The notes under the pieces are model-generated. The model saw only the letters and a list, made by a program, of their open reading frames with translations, had not been told where the DNA came from and searched no databases. From positions 1 to 35,194 of the forward strand of contig JAPOWG010000022.1 in assembly GCA_026707745.1 (NCBI GenBank): a stretch of DNA of 35,194 bases. The letters are read 5' to 3'. This DNA comes from Chloroflexota bacterium (lineage in GTDB: Bacteria; Chloroflexota; Anaerolineae; Aggregatilineales; Phototrophicaceae). This document shows positions 1 through 8,089 of this stretch, piece by piece (the stretch's first letter is position 1; the number at the start of each line of letters is the position of its first letter). The position numbers were made by a program, and so were the translations under genes.

Positions 1-233
1 CCGCCGGGGAAGCTTGTGACTACTTTCTTCGAGAGAATCCTCGCGGGGAAGTGACCTTGCTGATTGCCGGCGCTCCATCCACAGAGAGCCGCTGGCCGGA
101 CGAGCAAGTCATCGTTGCTCTGAATGAGCGAATATCCGCGGGCGAAAGCTTGTCGGCGGCGGCGAAAGCGATTGCCAAAGAGGCGGGCTGGTCCAAGAGC
201 GATGTCTATCAGCTGGGCATCAAAAAGGATTGA
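1..233 (+). CDS. rsmI: RsmI (16S rRNA cytidine-1402 2'-O-methyltransferase), C-terminal part
   Basis: The reading frame is open from the window edge (first full codon at base 3) to the TGA at 231-233, so only about the last 76 residues are present. The segment PRGEVTLLIAGAP followed by a helical tail ending in SKSDVYQLGIKK is typical of the C-terminus of RsmI/YraL, in which a short strand and helix follow the tetrapyrrole-methylase fold. The enzyme uses SAM to 2'-O-methylate C1402 of 16S rRNA in the decoding centre. The catalytic and SAM-binding parts lie outside the window. It is convergent with the next gene, with three bases between the stops. The call rests only on the tail, so moderately sure. 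Confidence 0.7.
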   Translation, partial: AGEACDYFLRENPRGEVTLLIAGAPSTESRWPDEQVIVALNERISAGESLSAAAKAIAKEAGWSKSDVYQLGIKKD

Positions 234-236
234 CCG

Positions 237-1952
237 TCAATTGTTGCCGCGCCCCAGGCTTGCCGCGTCCACTTCTATGCCGTCGTCGCCCAGCTTGTCA
301 CTTAGATCCTGCCATTGGTCTTCGCGGATGACGCAAGACATGGGACCGAGGCGCGCGCCTAAATGCCGTCGAAAAGCCGGCATGGCGAAAATCTTGTCCA
401 GCACCTCTTCATTGCTGGTGCGCAAAATTATGTGTGATTCAATACTCACCGTGGTCTTGGCGCCATCCTGCCAGTTACGCAGCAACTTGACGATCGGGAT
501 GGGAATTGGCTTGCCCTCCAATTGTCGAACCAGGAAAGCCTGAATATGCTGCACGTTGATGCCCTGGACGGTAGCGCGTTGAATACTCTCCGCGTCAAGC
601 CGGTAGACATAAGGATCGCCCGCCTGCTCCCATTGAGCGAAGCGCGCCAGTTGAAAGCGCTCGAAACGATTGACGCGGCGCGACGCCAGCAAGGCGCCGT
701 CGTTGCGTACTTCGATCGGGTGGGGCTGGTCTGGAGGCAGGGGCCAATCCTGAATTTCCAGAAAGGCGCGCCCGTAGGCGGTCAAACGCAGGACGTCTTC
801 GCCGATATCGACCAAGCCCAACCAATGCATCGGACCCACCACATAGAATTCTATCAATGAGCCCTCCACGGCGTCCCAACTCTCAAATCCGTTGAGAAAC
901 TCACCAGCCGCGTTGCGAATGTACCAACTGTCGTAATCGCCATCCGGGCGTTGAAAATCTGGCTCGATGTCCTTGATGACGTCGATCAAGTCGTTGACCG
1001 AAGCCCAGCCTTGCTCGGGCAGCAACTCTGTGAAGAGGCTCATGACAGCGTCGCGAGCCCCGGCCGGATCATAGGACCAGCCGGAATCATCGGGGAATAG
1101 GCCGGGAATATGCCACAAATCGCGGTAGGTCTGGCTCTCCAGCCATGCCAGCGCGAGCAGCCGAATTTGTTCCGCGCGCGTCGCGGCTAGGAATGCGCGG
1201 ACCTCATTGCGCCGCGGATAGGCCTTGCCGTCCTGTGAAGTGATGAGAGCTGCGCTGATGCCCAGGCCGAGCAGGAAGTCGAGGCGGACTGAACTGTCAT
1301 GCAAGACATGCGGCATCAGCGCTCGTACGGCCTGATGGGAAAGTCCATCATCCTCCATTTCGACTTCATTTGCCTGGGTGAACGCCAACAAGGTGGTTAG
1401 GTCGTCGACAATCGAGGTATCGGCGGAGCTTGTGTATTGCACGTCGTCAATCGTGGGCAGGGACGGCAGGTCAAGGGAAGACGAATCTTCGACCTCAATA
1501 TGTTCATAACTTGTTTTGTGCAGGGGCAGCGCGTCCGCCAGATCCGGCGGCACGTAAAAGAAGCCTATGAGATTGTCGTCGACTTTGTCATATCCTTCGC
1601 CAATAAAGCCTCGATAATACAGCGTTTCGGCAATGCTTTGGCCTTGCAGGTGGGGCTGTTCCTTTTCGATCTGCGCGCGTCCCAGTTTTCGAATCTTGCC
1701 ATAAAAGCGCTCGAACTGTCCGATCTTCATGCGTTGCTGCCCGCTGCTAACGAGCAGTTGCAAGGCGGTGCGGGCGCTATCGTCGAGCTTGTCCCAGGCC
1801 GCTTCCGACGACTGCGGATCAAGCATTGCACGGTGTAATTGTGGGATTATCGCATCATCGACCAGGCTCTTGCTGGCGATTCCCCAAGTCTCCGCCAGAG
1901 CGGGCAGCATGCCGGGGTCGTAGTCGTTCAGGGTCGCTAGCAGGTCTCTCAT
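237..1952 (-). CDS. Helicase-associated protein with XPB/Ssl2-like (Helicase_C_3) domain
   Basis: A 571-residue soluble protein. The region around residues 400-490 (RFERFQLARFAQWEQAGDPYVYRL..., then a segment ending PIPIPIVKLLRNW) and the following LRTSNEEVLDKIF / LGPMSCVIREDQW region resemble the 'XPB/Ssl2-like helicase, N-terminal' family (Helicase_C_3), which often stands next to or is fused to DEAD/DEAH helicases. No Walker A or DEAD/DEAH motif is visible, so it is not itself a helicase. The N-terminal 380 residues are helical with acidic linkers (for example HIEVEDSSSLDLPSL). It starts inside the stop of the upstream zinc-ribbon gene (ATGA, 4-bp overlap), so the two are translationally coupled. 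Probable role: DNA- or nucleic-acid-binding accessory factor; the substrate is unknown. Confidence 0.6.
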   Translation of the reverse strand: MRDLLATLNDYDPGMLPALAETWGIASKSLVDDAIIPQLHRAMLDPQSSEAAWDKLDDSARTALQLLVSSGQQRMKIGQFERFYGKIRKLGRAQIEKEQPHLQGQSIAETLYYRGFIGEGYDKVDDNLIGFFYVPPDLADALPLHKTSYEHIEVEDSSSLDLPSLPTIDDVQYTSSADTSIVDDLTTLLAFTQANEVEMEDDGLSHQAVRALMPHVLHDSSVRLDFLLGLGISAALITSQDGKAYPRRNEVRAFLAATRAEQIRLLALAWLESQTYRDLWHIPGLFPDDSGWSYDPAGARDAVMSLFTELLPEQGWASVNDLIDVIKDIEPDFQRPDGDYDSWYIRNAAGEFLNGFESWDAVEGSLIEFYVVGPMHWLGLVDIGEDVLRLTAYGRAFLEIQDWPLPPDQPHPIEVRNDGALLASRRVNRFERFQLARFAQWEQAGDPYVYRLDAESIQRATVQGINVQHIQAFLVRQLEGKPIPIPIVKLLRNWQDGAKTTVSIESHIILRTSNEEVLDKIFAMPAFRRHLGARLGPMSCVIREDQWQDLSDKLGDDGIEVDAASLGRGNN

Positions 1953-2323
1953 TTCTGCGGATTGCCTTCGCCCACGAGCACGGCATAGATGTCGAAGTGG
2001 TATGCGATTTTCTTGTAATCAAGAATGCTGAAGATGATGCGTGTTGGGGCCCGGCATGTGGGACAATGAAAATCGATGATGCTCTGTTCATCAGTCGGCA
2101 ACTCAGGCGTGAAATCATCAAGAATCCGCCGAAGGTGGCGGGGCATTGGCGAGCGTCCATCAGCGCGATAGAAACTGCGCCAGCGAAAACGGATTCGGTG
2201 CCTGCAGCGCGGGCAAGTGTAGATGCAAGCGCCGGCCACGCGGTTGCGGAAGCCTTCCCCATCCAGCAAACCCCGCATGACCGCTTCCGGTTCATAGTGC
2301 TCGATAACGACGCTTTTTGCCAT
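1949..2323 (-). CDS. Small zinc-ribbon protein of unknown function
   Basis: A 124-residue protein with two Cys pairs, CPRC near residue 38 and CPTC near residue 90. The spacing fits one zinc ribbon with a long insert or two knuckles. The segment between is basic (RHRIRFRWRSFYRADGR), which suggests nucleic-acid contact. It is the first gene of a two-gene minus-strand unit and overlaps the helicase-associated protein by 4 bp. The start is ATG; the sequence TGGAG about 10 bases upstream can act as Shine-Dalgarno, and an extended -10 element lies at 2350-2355. I do not recognise the family. The coupling suggests that it works with the helicase-associated protein, which is inference. Confidence 0.5.
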   Translation of the reverse strand: MAKSVVIEHYEPEAVMRGLLDGEGFRNRVAGACIYTCPRCRHRIRFRWRSFYRADGRSPMPRHLRRILDDFTPELPTDEQSIIDFHCPTCRAPTRIIFSILDYKKIAYHFDIYAVLVGEGNPQK

Positions 2324-2349
2324 CTCCGCCGCTGCTCCAGTTCACTTCA

Positions 2350-2355
2350 ATGATA
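2350..2355 (-). promoter_or_regulatory. Extended -10 promoter for the zinc-ribbon/helicase-associated pair
   Basis: On the minus strand TGCTATCAT forms an extended -10 element (TGn-TATCAT). No good -35 is visible. The start site would fall near 2343, about 20 bases before the ATG at 2323. Confidence 0.4.
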
Positions 2356-2478
2356 GCATATTTCGCGACTCATCTTGTTATTGGCGCGGCCGTCGTGGCG
2401 ACTTGGTCTTTGCCCGTGGATACGCAAAGGAATTGGGCGTAAACCCAAGGTGAGTTGCGACCCAGCTGCATATGAATC

Positions 2479-3384
2479 CTAGCGGACGATCAGCCTCCCT
2501 TGTCCCATATAGACGCAAGTGCCGCCGACCGTCACTTCCGTGAATTTGTCTCCCTGTCTGTCGACTTTTATGTTGATGAAACTGGGACGGCCCATTTCGA
2601 TACCTTGTTCGCTGACGATTTCCCCGCTGTCAACCAAGCCATATTTCAGCAAGTATACGCCCAGCGGCCCACTCGCCGATCCGGTCGCCGGATCTTCGGC
2701 GATGCCCAATGCGGGCGCGAACATCCGGCTATGCGCGGTCGAGCCCGGGTTTTCCGTTTGGGTTGTGCTGACAAAGACGTTTTCGCCGGGCTTGCCCCTT
2801 AGCAACTGTTGCCACAGGTCAAGGCGCAAGCTGAGTCGCCGTATGGCGTCCAGGGACTCAACCGCCACGTAAAGAAAGGGCAGACCATTGCTGAGAACTT
2901 GGGGGGGAGCGTTGGGGTGAAGATCGTCCGGCCTCAGCGAGAGCATCCGCGCAATGGCCTCGCGGTCTTCGTAGATGTCCAGGAATTGCGGGATGGGCTG
3001 TCGCATCAGTACGCCAGCGGGCATCCCGTCTTCATCGCTCTCTACAGTAACTCGAATCGGGCCAATGCCCTCTTCGAATGTCAAACTGCGCGACTTTGCC
3101 ATCTCGCCAATGAGTCCGAGATGCGCCAGCAAAAAGGCGGTCCCGACTGTCGGGTGACCGGCCATCGGCAGTTCCCTTGCCGGTGTAAATATTCGCACTC
3201 GAAAGTCATTTTGATGGTCCGCAGGTGGAAAGACAAAAGTGACTTCAGACAGATTCAACTCTTTGGCGATTAATTGCATCGTGCTGGTCGGGAGGTCGAG
3301 CGGGGGATCAGCGAAGACCGCCAACTGATTCCCGCCGAAGGGCTGATTGGTGAAGACGTCAAGCAAGTGATAGTCGAGATTCAT
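2479..3384 (-). CDS. PhzF-family isomerase/epimerase
   Basis: About 301 residues, the usual length for the PhzF/YddE/YHI9 family, which has a diaminopimelate-epimerase-like fold of two similar halves. The N-terminus LDYHLLDVFTNQPFGGNQLAVF is a family hallmark. The conserved glutamate at LNLSEVTFV corresponds to the catalytic acid of PhzF, and EDPATGSASGPLG in the second half is the other signature. The substrate of most family members is unknown, so a role in phenazine synthesis should not be assumed. ATG at 3384 (MNLDYHLL) is preferred over an upstream TTG at 3402, because homology begins at MNLDY. It stands alone on the minus strand. Confidence 0.85.
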   Translation of the reverse strand: MNLDYHLLDVFTNQPFGGNQLAVFADPPLDLPTSTMQLIAKELNLSEVTFVFPPADHQNDFRVRIFTPARELPMAGHPTVGTAFLLAHLGLIGEMAKSRSLTFEEGIGPIRVTVESDEDGMPAGVLMRQPIPQFLDIYEDREAIARMLSLRPDDLHPNAPPQVLSNGLPFLYVAVESLDAIRRLSLRLDLWQQLLRGKPGENVFVSTTQTENPGSTAHSRMFAPALGIAEDPATGSASGPLGVYLLKYGLVDSGEIVSEQGIEMGRPSFINIKVDRQGDKFTEVTVGGTCVYMGQGRLIVR

Positions 3385-3605
3385 AGGCCTTGGTGCTCTC
3401 AAGCGTATCTTGGGCGGTTGTAGCGCTCATTGTATATCAAGGTCGTTCAAAGCGGGAATAGCGCCAGCCGCCCCTGGCCAATCAGGGACAGCTTGAGATC
3501 GCGCATGTAGCCTGTCTCCGGTTGGGACCGGCATTTCTTTCTTAAAAACGAGTTGAAGTGCCGACGAGTTCATAGTAAGCTGAATGTCCTTGGAGGTGAG
3601 TCCCT

Positions 3606-4694
3606 ATGCAAATCAATTATCAAGAGCGTCTGGACAGCTTGCTGGAAGGGAGCGGCGCGCACACGGTGGCGATGGTGCCCGGCGAAAACATGGTCTATTT
3701 CACCGGCTTGCACTTTCATCTATCGGAACGTCCGATCGTAGCCTTGTATAACCGGCAGGGCTTGTCGCTAATCATTCCCGAATTGGAGGTCGCCAAATTG
3801 GAAGCGCGACCGGACCTGGAGGCGCGCCGATTCATGTGGACGGACCGCGACGGTTATGATAGCGCCTTTCGAGAGTCGGTCGCGGACTTGGGGCTCAAGG
3901 AAAATGCAATCGCCATGGATGGGCAGACACTGCGCCTCTTTGAGTGGCTTGCCTTGAGCAGGGCAGGTGTTTCTGCCGATCAGGCGATTGACGCCGGCGA
4001 CCTGTTTTTGACCTTGCGCGCCCGCAAGGCGCCAGAAGAAATTGCCAGATTGCGTAAGGCAATCGAGATCAGCGAGACGGCCCTGGAAGCGACCATGGAC
4101 TGGGCGCGGCCCGGGATGACCGAGCGGCAAATCGCCGACAGACTGTCAGCCGAAATGCTGGAGCGCGGCGCGCAGGGAGTGCCATTCATGCTGGTATTGA
4201 CCGGCGAGAAGAGCGGCTTGCCACATGGCGATACCGGTGATCGCGTTTGGGGCGAAGATGAGTTCCTGCTCATCGACTTCGGCGCGCGCTACCAGGATTA
4301 CCCCGCGGATATCACGCGCACCTTTTGTGCCGGGCAGCCGACCGAGCAAATGCGCGCGATGTATGAGGCTGTATATGGCGCCAACAAAGCCGCCCGCGAA
4401 TTCGCGCGACCGGGCGTCACTTGTGAAGCGGTGGATCGCGTCGCCCGCGACGTGATTGAAGCTGCGGGATTGGGCGAGTTTTTCATCCATCGTTTGGGCC
4501 ATGGCCTTGGACTCAGCGTACACGAATTGCCCAATATGGTGGCGGGCAATCGACAGGAACTGCTGCCGGGCATGGTCTTCACCATCGAACCCGGCGTCTA
4601 TATTCCCGGCCTTGGCGGCGTGCGCATCGAAGACAATGTCGCGGTCACTGAAGATGGTCTGGACGTCCTGACGACATTCCCGCGCGAACTCTAG
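3606..4694 (+). CDS. M24-family metallopeptidase (Xaa-Pro dipeptidase-like)
   Basis: 362 residues with the two-domain layout of prolidases and aminopeptidase P: an N-terminal creatinase-like domain (about 1-135) and a C-terminal pita-bread domain (about 143-362). All five expected metal ligands are visible: Asp224 (LIDFGAR), Asp235 (ADITRTF), His299 (GHGLGLSVHE), Glu328 (FTIEPGVY) and Glu342 (VRIEDN). It should remove an N-terminal residue from peptides with proline at position 2, or cleave Xaa-Pro dipeptides, in the cytoplasm with a dinuclear metal. A clear Shine-Dalgarno (GGAGGTGAG) sits 6-8 bases before the ATG. The downstream glycosidase gene begins 17 bp after its stop, so the two are probably co-transcribed. 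Confidence 0.9.
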   Translation: MQINYQERLDSLLEGSGAHTVAMVPGENMVYFTGLHFHLSERPIVALYNRQGLSLIIPELEVAKLEARPDLEARRFMWTDRDGYDSAFRESVADLGLKENAIAMDGQTLRLFEWLALSRAGVSADQAIDAGDLFLTLRARKAPEEIARLRKAIEISETALEATMDWARPGMTERQIADRLSAEMLERGAQGVPFMLVLTGEKSGLPHGDTGDRVWGEDEFLLIDFGARYQDYPADITRTFCAGQPTEQMRAMYEAVYGANKAAREFARPGVTCEAVDRVARDVIEAAGLGEFFIHRLGHGLGLSVHELPNMVAGNRQELLPGMVFTIEPGVYIPGLGGVRIEDNVAVTEDGLDVLTTFPREL

Positions 4695-4711
4695 CCCCTT
4701 CGCAACTCTCC

Positions 4712-5788
4712 ATGAGTCTTCGCCTTCTTCTGCTGTTTCTGTGGAGCATGGCGCAGGGCGTCATTTCCCTCGCCGCGGACAATTGTATTGAACTTTCAGA
4801 TTTGCCCCCATTTGTCGACCCCGATACGCGTCCGTACATTCAGCTTCGTGGCGAGAGCCTTGTAGAAGGTGAAAAGGCCTACAAGGTGCGCGGCATCAAC
4901 TATTATCCCGCGCGGGCGCCCTGGCGCCGATTCCTGCTTGAATCCACGATGCCTGATGTCCGGTCGGAGATGCAATTGATCCGCGACGCCGGGTTCAATT
5001 CGCTGCGGATTTTCTTGTGGAACGGCGCGCTCTTCCCCTGCCATGACGCCCCCGACCGGCCCAGCCCCGCGGCCTTTGAACGCCTGGATCAGATGATGCG
5101 TCTCGCGGCTGAACTCGATTTTCGGCTGATCGTGACCTTAAACGATATGCCCGATCTCACTGAGTATCCCCTCTATGCAAATCCGTCTCACGTGCGGGAG
5201 CAGACGCGAATCATCGTCAGCCGTTATGCGGGGGCGCCGGCAATTATGGCCTGGGATCTTCGCAACGAGGGCGATATAGATTATGGATCGCGGAGTATAT
5301 TGCAGCGCCGTTTTCCGCGTGTGCAGGTGCTGGCTTGGCTGCGCCAAACAGCGGAGTTGCTCCGCGCTCTTGACAAGAATCATTTGTTGACCGCCGGCTG
5401 GTTAAACGAGGCGCATTCTACCGCGCCCACCGTCGATTTTATCAGCTTCCATCATTGGTCCTCGGCCGAGGACTTGCAACGGCGGATCCGCGCCCTGCAG
5501 CTTTCGACAGCCAAACCTATTCTGCTGGAAGAGCTGGGCTACAGCACGTTCGGCGGTCTGTCCCCGGGGGCGCAGGCGCAGGCTCTGTCCTCCGCAATCT
5601 CCGCAAGCGAAAAGGCGGACTTGTTGGGATGGATGATTTGGACCGCCTTTGACTTCCCGCGGACCGCCACTTGTTATCCCTCTCCCTGTGAAAGTTCGGA
5701 CAATCCCGAGCATCACTTTGGCATCTGGGATTCAGACTACCGCCCGAAACCGGCGCTGGATGCGATTGGCGAGTATTTGCAGCGATGA
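4712..5788 (+). CDS. Secreted glycoside hydrolase-like (beta/alpha)8-barrel protein, GH5/GH2-type
   Basis: 358 residues with a signal peptide (hydrophobic LRLLLLFLWSMAQGVISLAA, likely cleaved near residue 21-22), so exported. The rest reads as a clan GH-A barrel: KVRGINYYPARAPW as the first strand, GFNSLRIFLW as the second, WDLRNEGD with the probable acid/base Glu186 after an Asn, and KPILLEELGYS with the nucleophile Glu273 or Glu274. It ends with a Trp-rich strand (GWMIWTAFDFP) and FGIWDSDYRPKPA. The Asn-Glu pair and the late Glu are the retaining-glycosidase pattern of clan GH-A. The substrate cannot be told; mannan or beta-glucan are possible. It follows the M24 gene closely and lacks an obvious Shine-Dalgarno, so translation may be coupled. 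Confidence 0.75.
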   Translation: MSLRLLLLFLWSMAQGVISLAADNCIELSDLPPFVDPDTRPYIQLRGESLVEGEKAYKVRGINYYPARAPWRRFLLESTMPDVRSEMQLIRDAGFNSLRIFLWNGALFPCHDAPDRPSPAAFERLDQMMRLAAELDFRLIVTLNDMPDLTEYPLYANPSHVREQTRIIVSRYAGAPAIMAWDLRNEGDIDYGSRSILQRRFPRVQVLAWLRQTAELLRALDKNHLLTAGWLNEAHSTAPTVDFISFHHWSSAEDLQRRIRALQLSTAKPILLEELGYSTFGGLSPGAQAQALSSAISASEKADLLGWMIWTAFDFPRTATCYPSPCESSDNPEHHFGIWDSDYRPKPALDAIGEYLQR

Positions 5789-5809
5789 GCCAGAGTGAGA
5801 GCGCGCGCC

Positions 5810-6307
5810 TCAAGCACGCATCACCCCGCATACTGGCGCCTCCCAGCCCAAGCCGCAGTGCTGGGCGTGCAAACTGTCCAGTGCGACTTTAGCCTCATCG
5901 GGAAATGGCGCTCCTCTGCGCCGTACCATGTCGATATTCATCATGACCACTTCCACTGTCGCCGCCAGTTGCTCGCGCGTATCGTTGATCAGGAAGCCCA
6001 TCATATAGCAGCGTTTTGGCGAAACATCAATCAAGCGCACATGAACGCTGACCTGATCCCCGGTCAAGATTTCGGCGTAGTATCGGATGTGCTGTTCCAA
6101 GGCGAAATTTCCGAATTTGTCGGCCACGGCATAAAACTCGCCCATGCCAACTCGGCGGAGGAATTCGCTCAATCCTTGTTCGGCCACATGAACGTAGTAT
6201 TGCACATTCATATGCGAATTCTCATCCATGAACGCTGAGGGAATGCGCTGCTGATGCATTTTTTCCAGTTGGCGGATATCGTTAAGCGATGCCTGCGTCG
6301 TTGGCAT
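5810..6307 (-). CDS. Hot-dog fold acyl-CoA thioesterase (4HBT family)
   Basis: 165 residues, typical of single hot-dog thioesterases. The motif MDENSHMNVQYYVHVAEQG contains the Asp-x3-His-x-Asn signature of the 4-hydroxybenzoyl-CoA thioesterase/FadM/YbgC branch. HIRYYAEILTGDQVSVHVRLIDVSPKR is the central strand region. The enzyme would hydrolyse an acyl-CoA to the acid and free CoA; chain length is unknown. A TATAAT element on the minus strand at 6346-6351 fits a promoter about 32 bases from the ATG. It is convergent with the glycosidase gene and divergent from the WD40 gene. Confidence 0.8.
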   Translation of the reverse strand: MPTTQASLNDIRQLEKMHQQRIPSAFMDENSHMNVQYYVHVAEQGLSEFLRRVGMGEFYAVADKFGNFALEQHIRYYAEILTGDQVSVHVRLIDVSPKRCYMMGFLINDTREQLAATVEVVMMNIDMVRRRGAPFPDEAKVALDSLHAQHCGLGWEAPVCGVMRA

Positions 6308-6345
6308 GGGTAGTCGGTCCCTTATCGTCGCGTGAATCCGCCGCC

Positions 6346-6351
6346 ATTATA
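6346..6351 (-). promoter_or_regulatory. Probable -10 box for the thioesterase gene
   Basis: A perfect TATAAT on the minus strand; no strong -35 at 16-18 bp. The predicted start near 6339 leaves a leader of about 32 bases. Confidence 0.4.
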
Positions 6352-6406
6352 GCGGCAAATGACAAAACTGCGGGATCAACTTTATGGGTCTGTCATATCT
6401 GTATGC

Positions 6407-6412
6407 TATAGT
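6407..6412 (+). promoter_or_regulatory. Extended -10 promoter for the WD40 gene
   Basis: TGC-TATAGT on the plus strand, the same extended -10 sequence as at the rho promoter. The -35 region is weak. A start near 6419 supports translation from ATG 6455 rather than from the upstream in-frame ATG at 6359. Confidence 0.45.
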
Positions 6413-6454
6413 TGGTTCTTGCCAGCAATATCGCAAGCGCGCAGAACTTGGGAA

Positions 6455-7369
6455 ATGAAACGAATAACCGCCGAAAACCTGGATGCGCTCAAACCACTGG
6501 GCTCGGTCGCCTTCGGCTGGATATCGCAAGTCTTGTGGTCGCCTTCGGGAGACATGCTGGCGGTCTGCGGCGGCGATGGCATCGCGGTTTACGCGGATGC
6601 CTTCGGTGGCCAGCCCAAGTTTCGGCTGGAAGGGCAAGGCGCTCCTGTTAAGGCAATCGCCTTTGATCCCTCTGGTCTTGGGCTGGCGTCGGTCGGCTCC
6701 GATACTGCCCTGAGACTGTGGACATTTCATGAAAACGAGTTCTTCGAGCGCAGCAGCGCCTATGGGCACGAGAACTCGGTCGACGATGTGGCCTTCAGTC
6801 CCGATGGCTCGCTGATCGCGACCGCAAGCGCGGATCATACGATTCGCCTCTGGCATCCGACAACCCTGAAAACTGAAAAACTGCTCATGGGGCATTCCGA
6901 TGAAGTCACGTCCCTGACCTTTGATCGGAGCGGCCGGGTGCTATTTTCCGCCGGCCGTGACGGGAGCGTTCGCGCCTGGGATCTCCTGGGGAAGAACGAG
7001 AGCGTAATGCTGGGCAAACATGAGGATTGGGTGCGTGAGATTGCCCTGGACTCGGCGGGTACGAATCTGGCTTCGGCTTGCAAGGACGGGACCATTCGCA
7101 TCTGGAACTTGCGGGCCTCCGCTCTCAACCAAACCTTGCCAGGGCATCCCGGTGGCGCGGATACCCTCGCATTCTCTCGAGATGGATCGCTACTGGCCAG
7201 CGGCGGGCGGGACAACATGTTGCGATTCTGGGATCTTGCCGCCGGCCGTCTGCGGCATTGCGCGCGCGCCCACACGCGACCTGTCTTGAGCATCGCCCGC
7301 AATCCTGCCGGCACGATGTTTGTCTCCGGCGCCGGCGACAACCGGGCGCTGCTCTGGGCCATCCGCTGA
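6455..7369 (+). CDS. WD40-repeat protein, single seven-bladed beta-propeller
   Basis: 304 residues made up almost wholly of seven WD40 repeats of about 40 residues each. Blades end in GDGIAVYA, SDTALRLW, ADHTIRLW, RDGSVRAW, KDGTIRIW, RDNMLRFW and GDNRALLW, and most carry the internal SPDGS-like turn (SPSGD, DPSGL, SPDGS, DRSGR, SRDGS, NPAGT). Seven repeats close one propeller, a scaffold for protein-protein contact. There is no signal peptide, kinase, protease or NACHT domain attached, so it is a free-standing cytoplasmic propeller whose partner is unknown. ATG 6455 is chosen because the promoter lies between it and the upstream ATG at 6359 and because homology starts here. Confidence 0.85.
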   Translation: MKRITAENLDALKPLGSVAFGWISQVLWSPSGDMLAVCGGDGIAVYADAFGGQPKFRLEGQGAPVKAIAFDPSGLGLASVGSDTALRLWTFHENEFFERSSAYGHENSVDDVAFSPDGSLIATASADHTIRLWHPTTLKTEKLLMGHSDEVTSLTFDRSGRVLFSAGRDGSVRAWDLLGKNESVMLGKHEDWVREIALDSAGTNLASACKDGTIRIWNLRASALNQTLPGHPGGADTLAFSRDGSLLASGGRDNMLRFWDLAAGRLRHCARAHTRPVLSIARNPAGTMFVSGAGDNRALLWAIR

Positions 7370-7492
7370 CGCCTGCCTGCGGTTATTGGGGTGTATTTCA
7401 ACATTCTGGCGGATGTCCACGCGACAATCGCTTCAAATGGTATCTAGTAGAATGATGCAAAAACAAACTGAAAATTCACCGCAGAAGTAGTA

Positions 7493-7612
7493 CCAATAAA
7501 ATAATGCGAAAAAATCTCATTTGTAGCGAAAGTTCTGGATGTAATCCTGGTCTCGCCAAATGCGCTCCCCCTCTCCGTTGCTACGGGGAGGGGGCCGGGG
7601 GGTGGGGTTGAA
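7493..7612 (+). repeat. Dispersed repeat family 2 (G/C hairpin repeat), copy 1
   Basis: About 120 bp, clearly similar along its length to 11476-11593. Both start CCAATA(a/g)AA, share ATGCGAAA, CTCATTT(g/c)TAGCGAAA and GCGCTCCCC, form a hairpin of C-rich and G-rich arms (CTCCCCnnnn...GGGGAGGGG), and end GGGTGGGGTn(g/a)AAT-like. Confidence 0.75.
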
Positions 7613-7671
7613 TAAAGGCGTTTTCGCATTCTCATTACTTACTTGGAACTACTGAGACACAGAAGTAAGAC

Positions 7672-7806
7672 CAGGTAAGTCATGCAAATTCCGTCGTCGA
7701 GTCGTAGGGGCGAGCCTTGGCTCGCCCACCGTTCCGGCTGGGTTTTGCGGGCAACCCGCCGGGTCGCTCCTACATTCACCCTGCGATTTGTTGCATAACT
7801 TACTTG
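7672..7806. repeat. MITE-like element with 16-bp terminal inverted repeats
   Basis: Left end CAGGTAAGTCATGCAA (7672-7687) and right end TTGCATAACTTACTTG (7791-7806) are inverted copies matching at 14 of 16 positions. Inside is a second inverted pair, GTAGGGGCGA near 7704-7713 and TCGCTCCTAC near 7764-7773, and a perfect 9-bp hairpin GGGCGAGCC-TT-GGCTCGCCC at 7708-7727. At 135 bp it has no coding capacity, which is the make-up of a miniature inverted-repeat element. A relative of the right end (CATTACTTACTTGGAACT) also lies at 7632-7649. Confidence 0.5.
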
Positions 7807-7888
7807 CAACTGCTTAGAAGAGTTCTGCCCTGAAAAAACTTAAACTCTGTGTCGGCGGGCTGTGTCTACGCGCCCCTCGGTGCCTCTA

Positions 7889-7979
7889 TTTTAATAAGCC
7901 GCGATCTGCGGTAGCCGAGCCGGTTTATTTTTTTGTGTGAGCGCGGTAGCCCAAATTCGTTGCCGCCGAGCGGCTGTGG
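7889..7979 (+). repeat. Dispersed palindromic repeat family 1, copy A
   Basis: Contains AATAAGCCGCGATCTGCGG, then GTAGCCGAGCCGGTTTATT, GTGTGAGCGCGGTAGCCC, AAATTCG and CCGAGCGGCTGTGG. The outer arms (AATAA.CCG and CGGTTTATT) can pair around an inner hairpin (CCGC-GATCT-GCGG). See the finding on this family for all copies. Confidence 0.8.
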
Positions 7980-8089
7980 CGAAAGAATAATTTGAAGCGA
8001 TTGCCTGGTGCGGCTATCGGGATTCCTGGCGACATCAAGGCGCAAACGTTAGAATGAACTGTATCCCCCGTAAGTAGAAATAAAGGTGT

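Larger units (their letters stand above)
7370..8089. other. 720-bp repeat-rich spacer
   Basis: No credible gene. It holds one copy of a G/C-hairpin repeat (7493-7612), a 135-bp element with 16-bp terminal inverted repeats (7672-7806) and one copy of the dispersed palindrome family (7889-7979). The remainder is A/T-richer sequence without clear signals. Confidence 0.7.

Noticed and set aside
3515..3545. Terminator CCGGT-TGGG-ACCGG with a T-rich tail upstream of the M24 gene
   Set aside because: Only five pairs, and on the plus strand no gene ends there; too weak to call.
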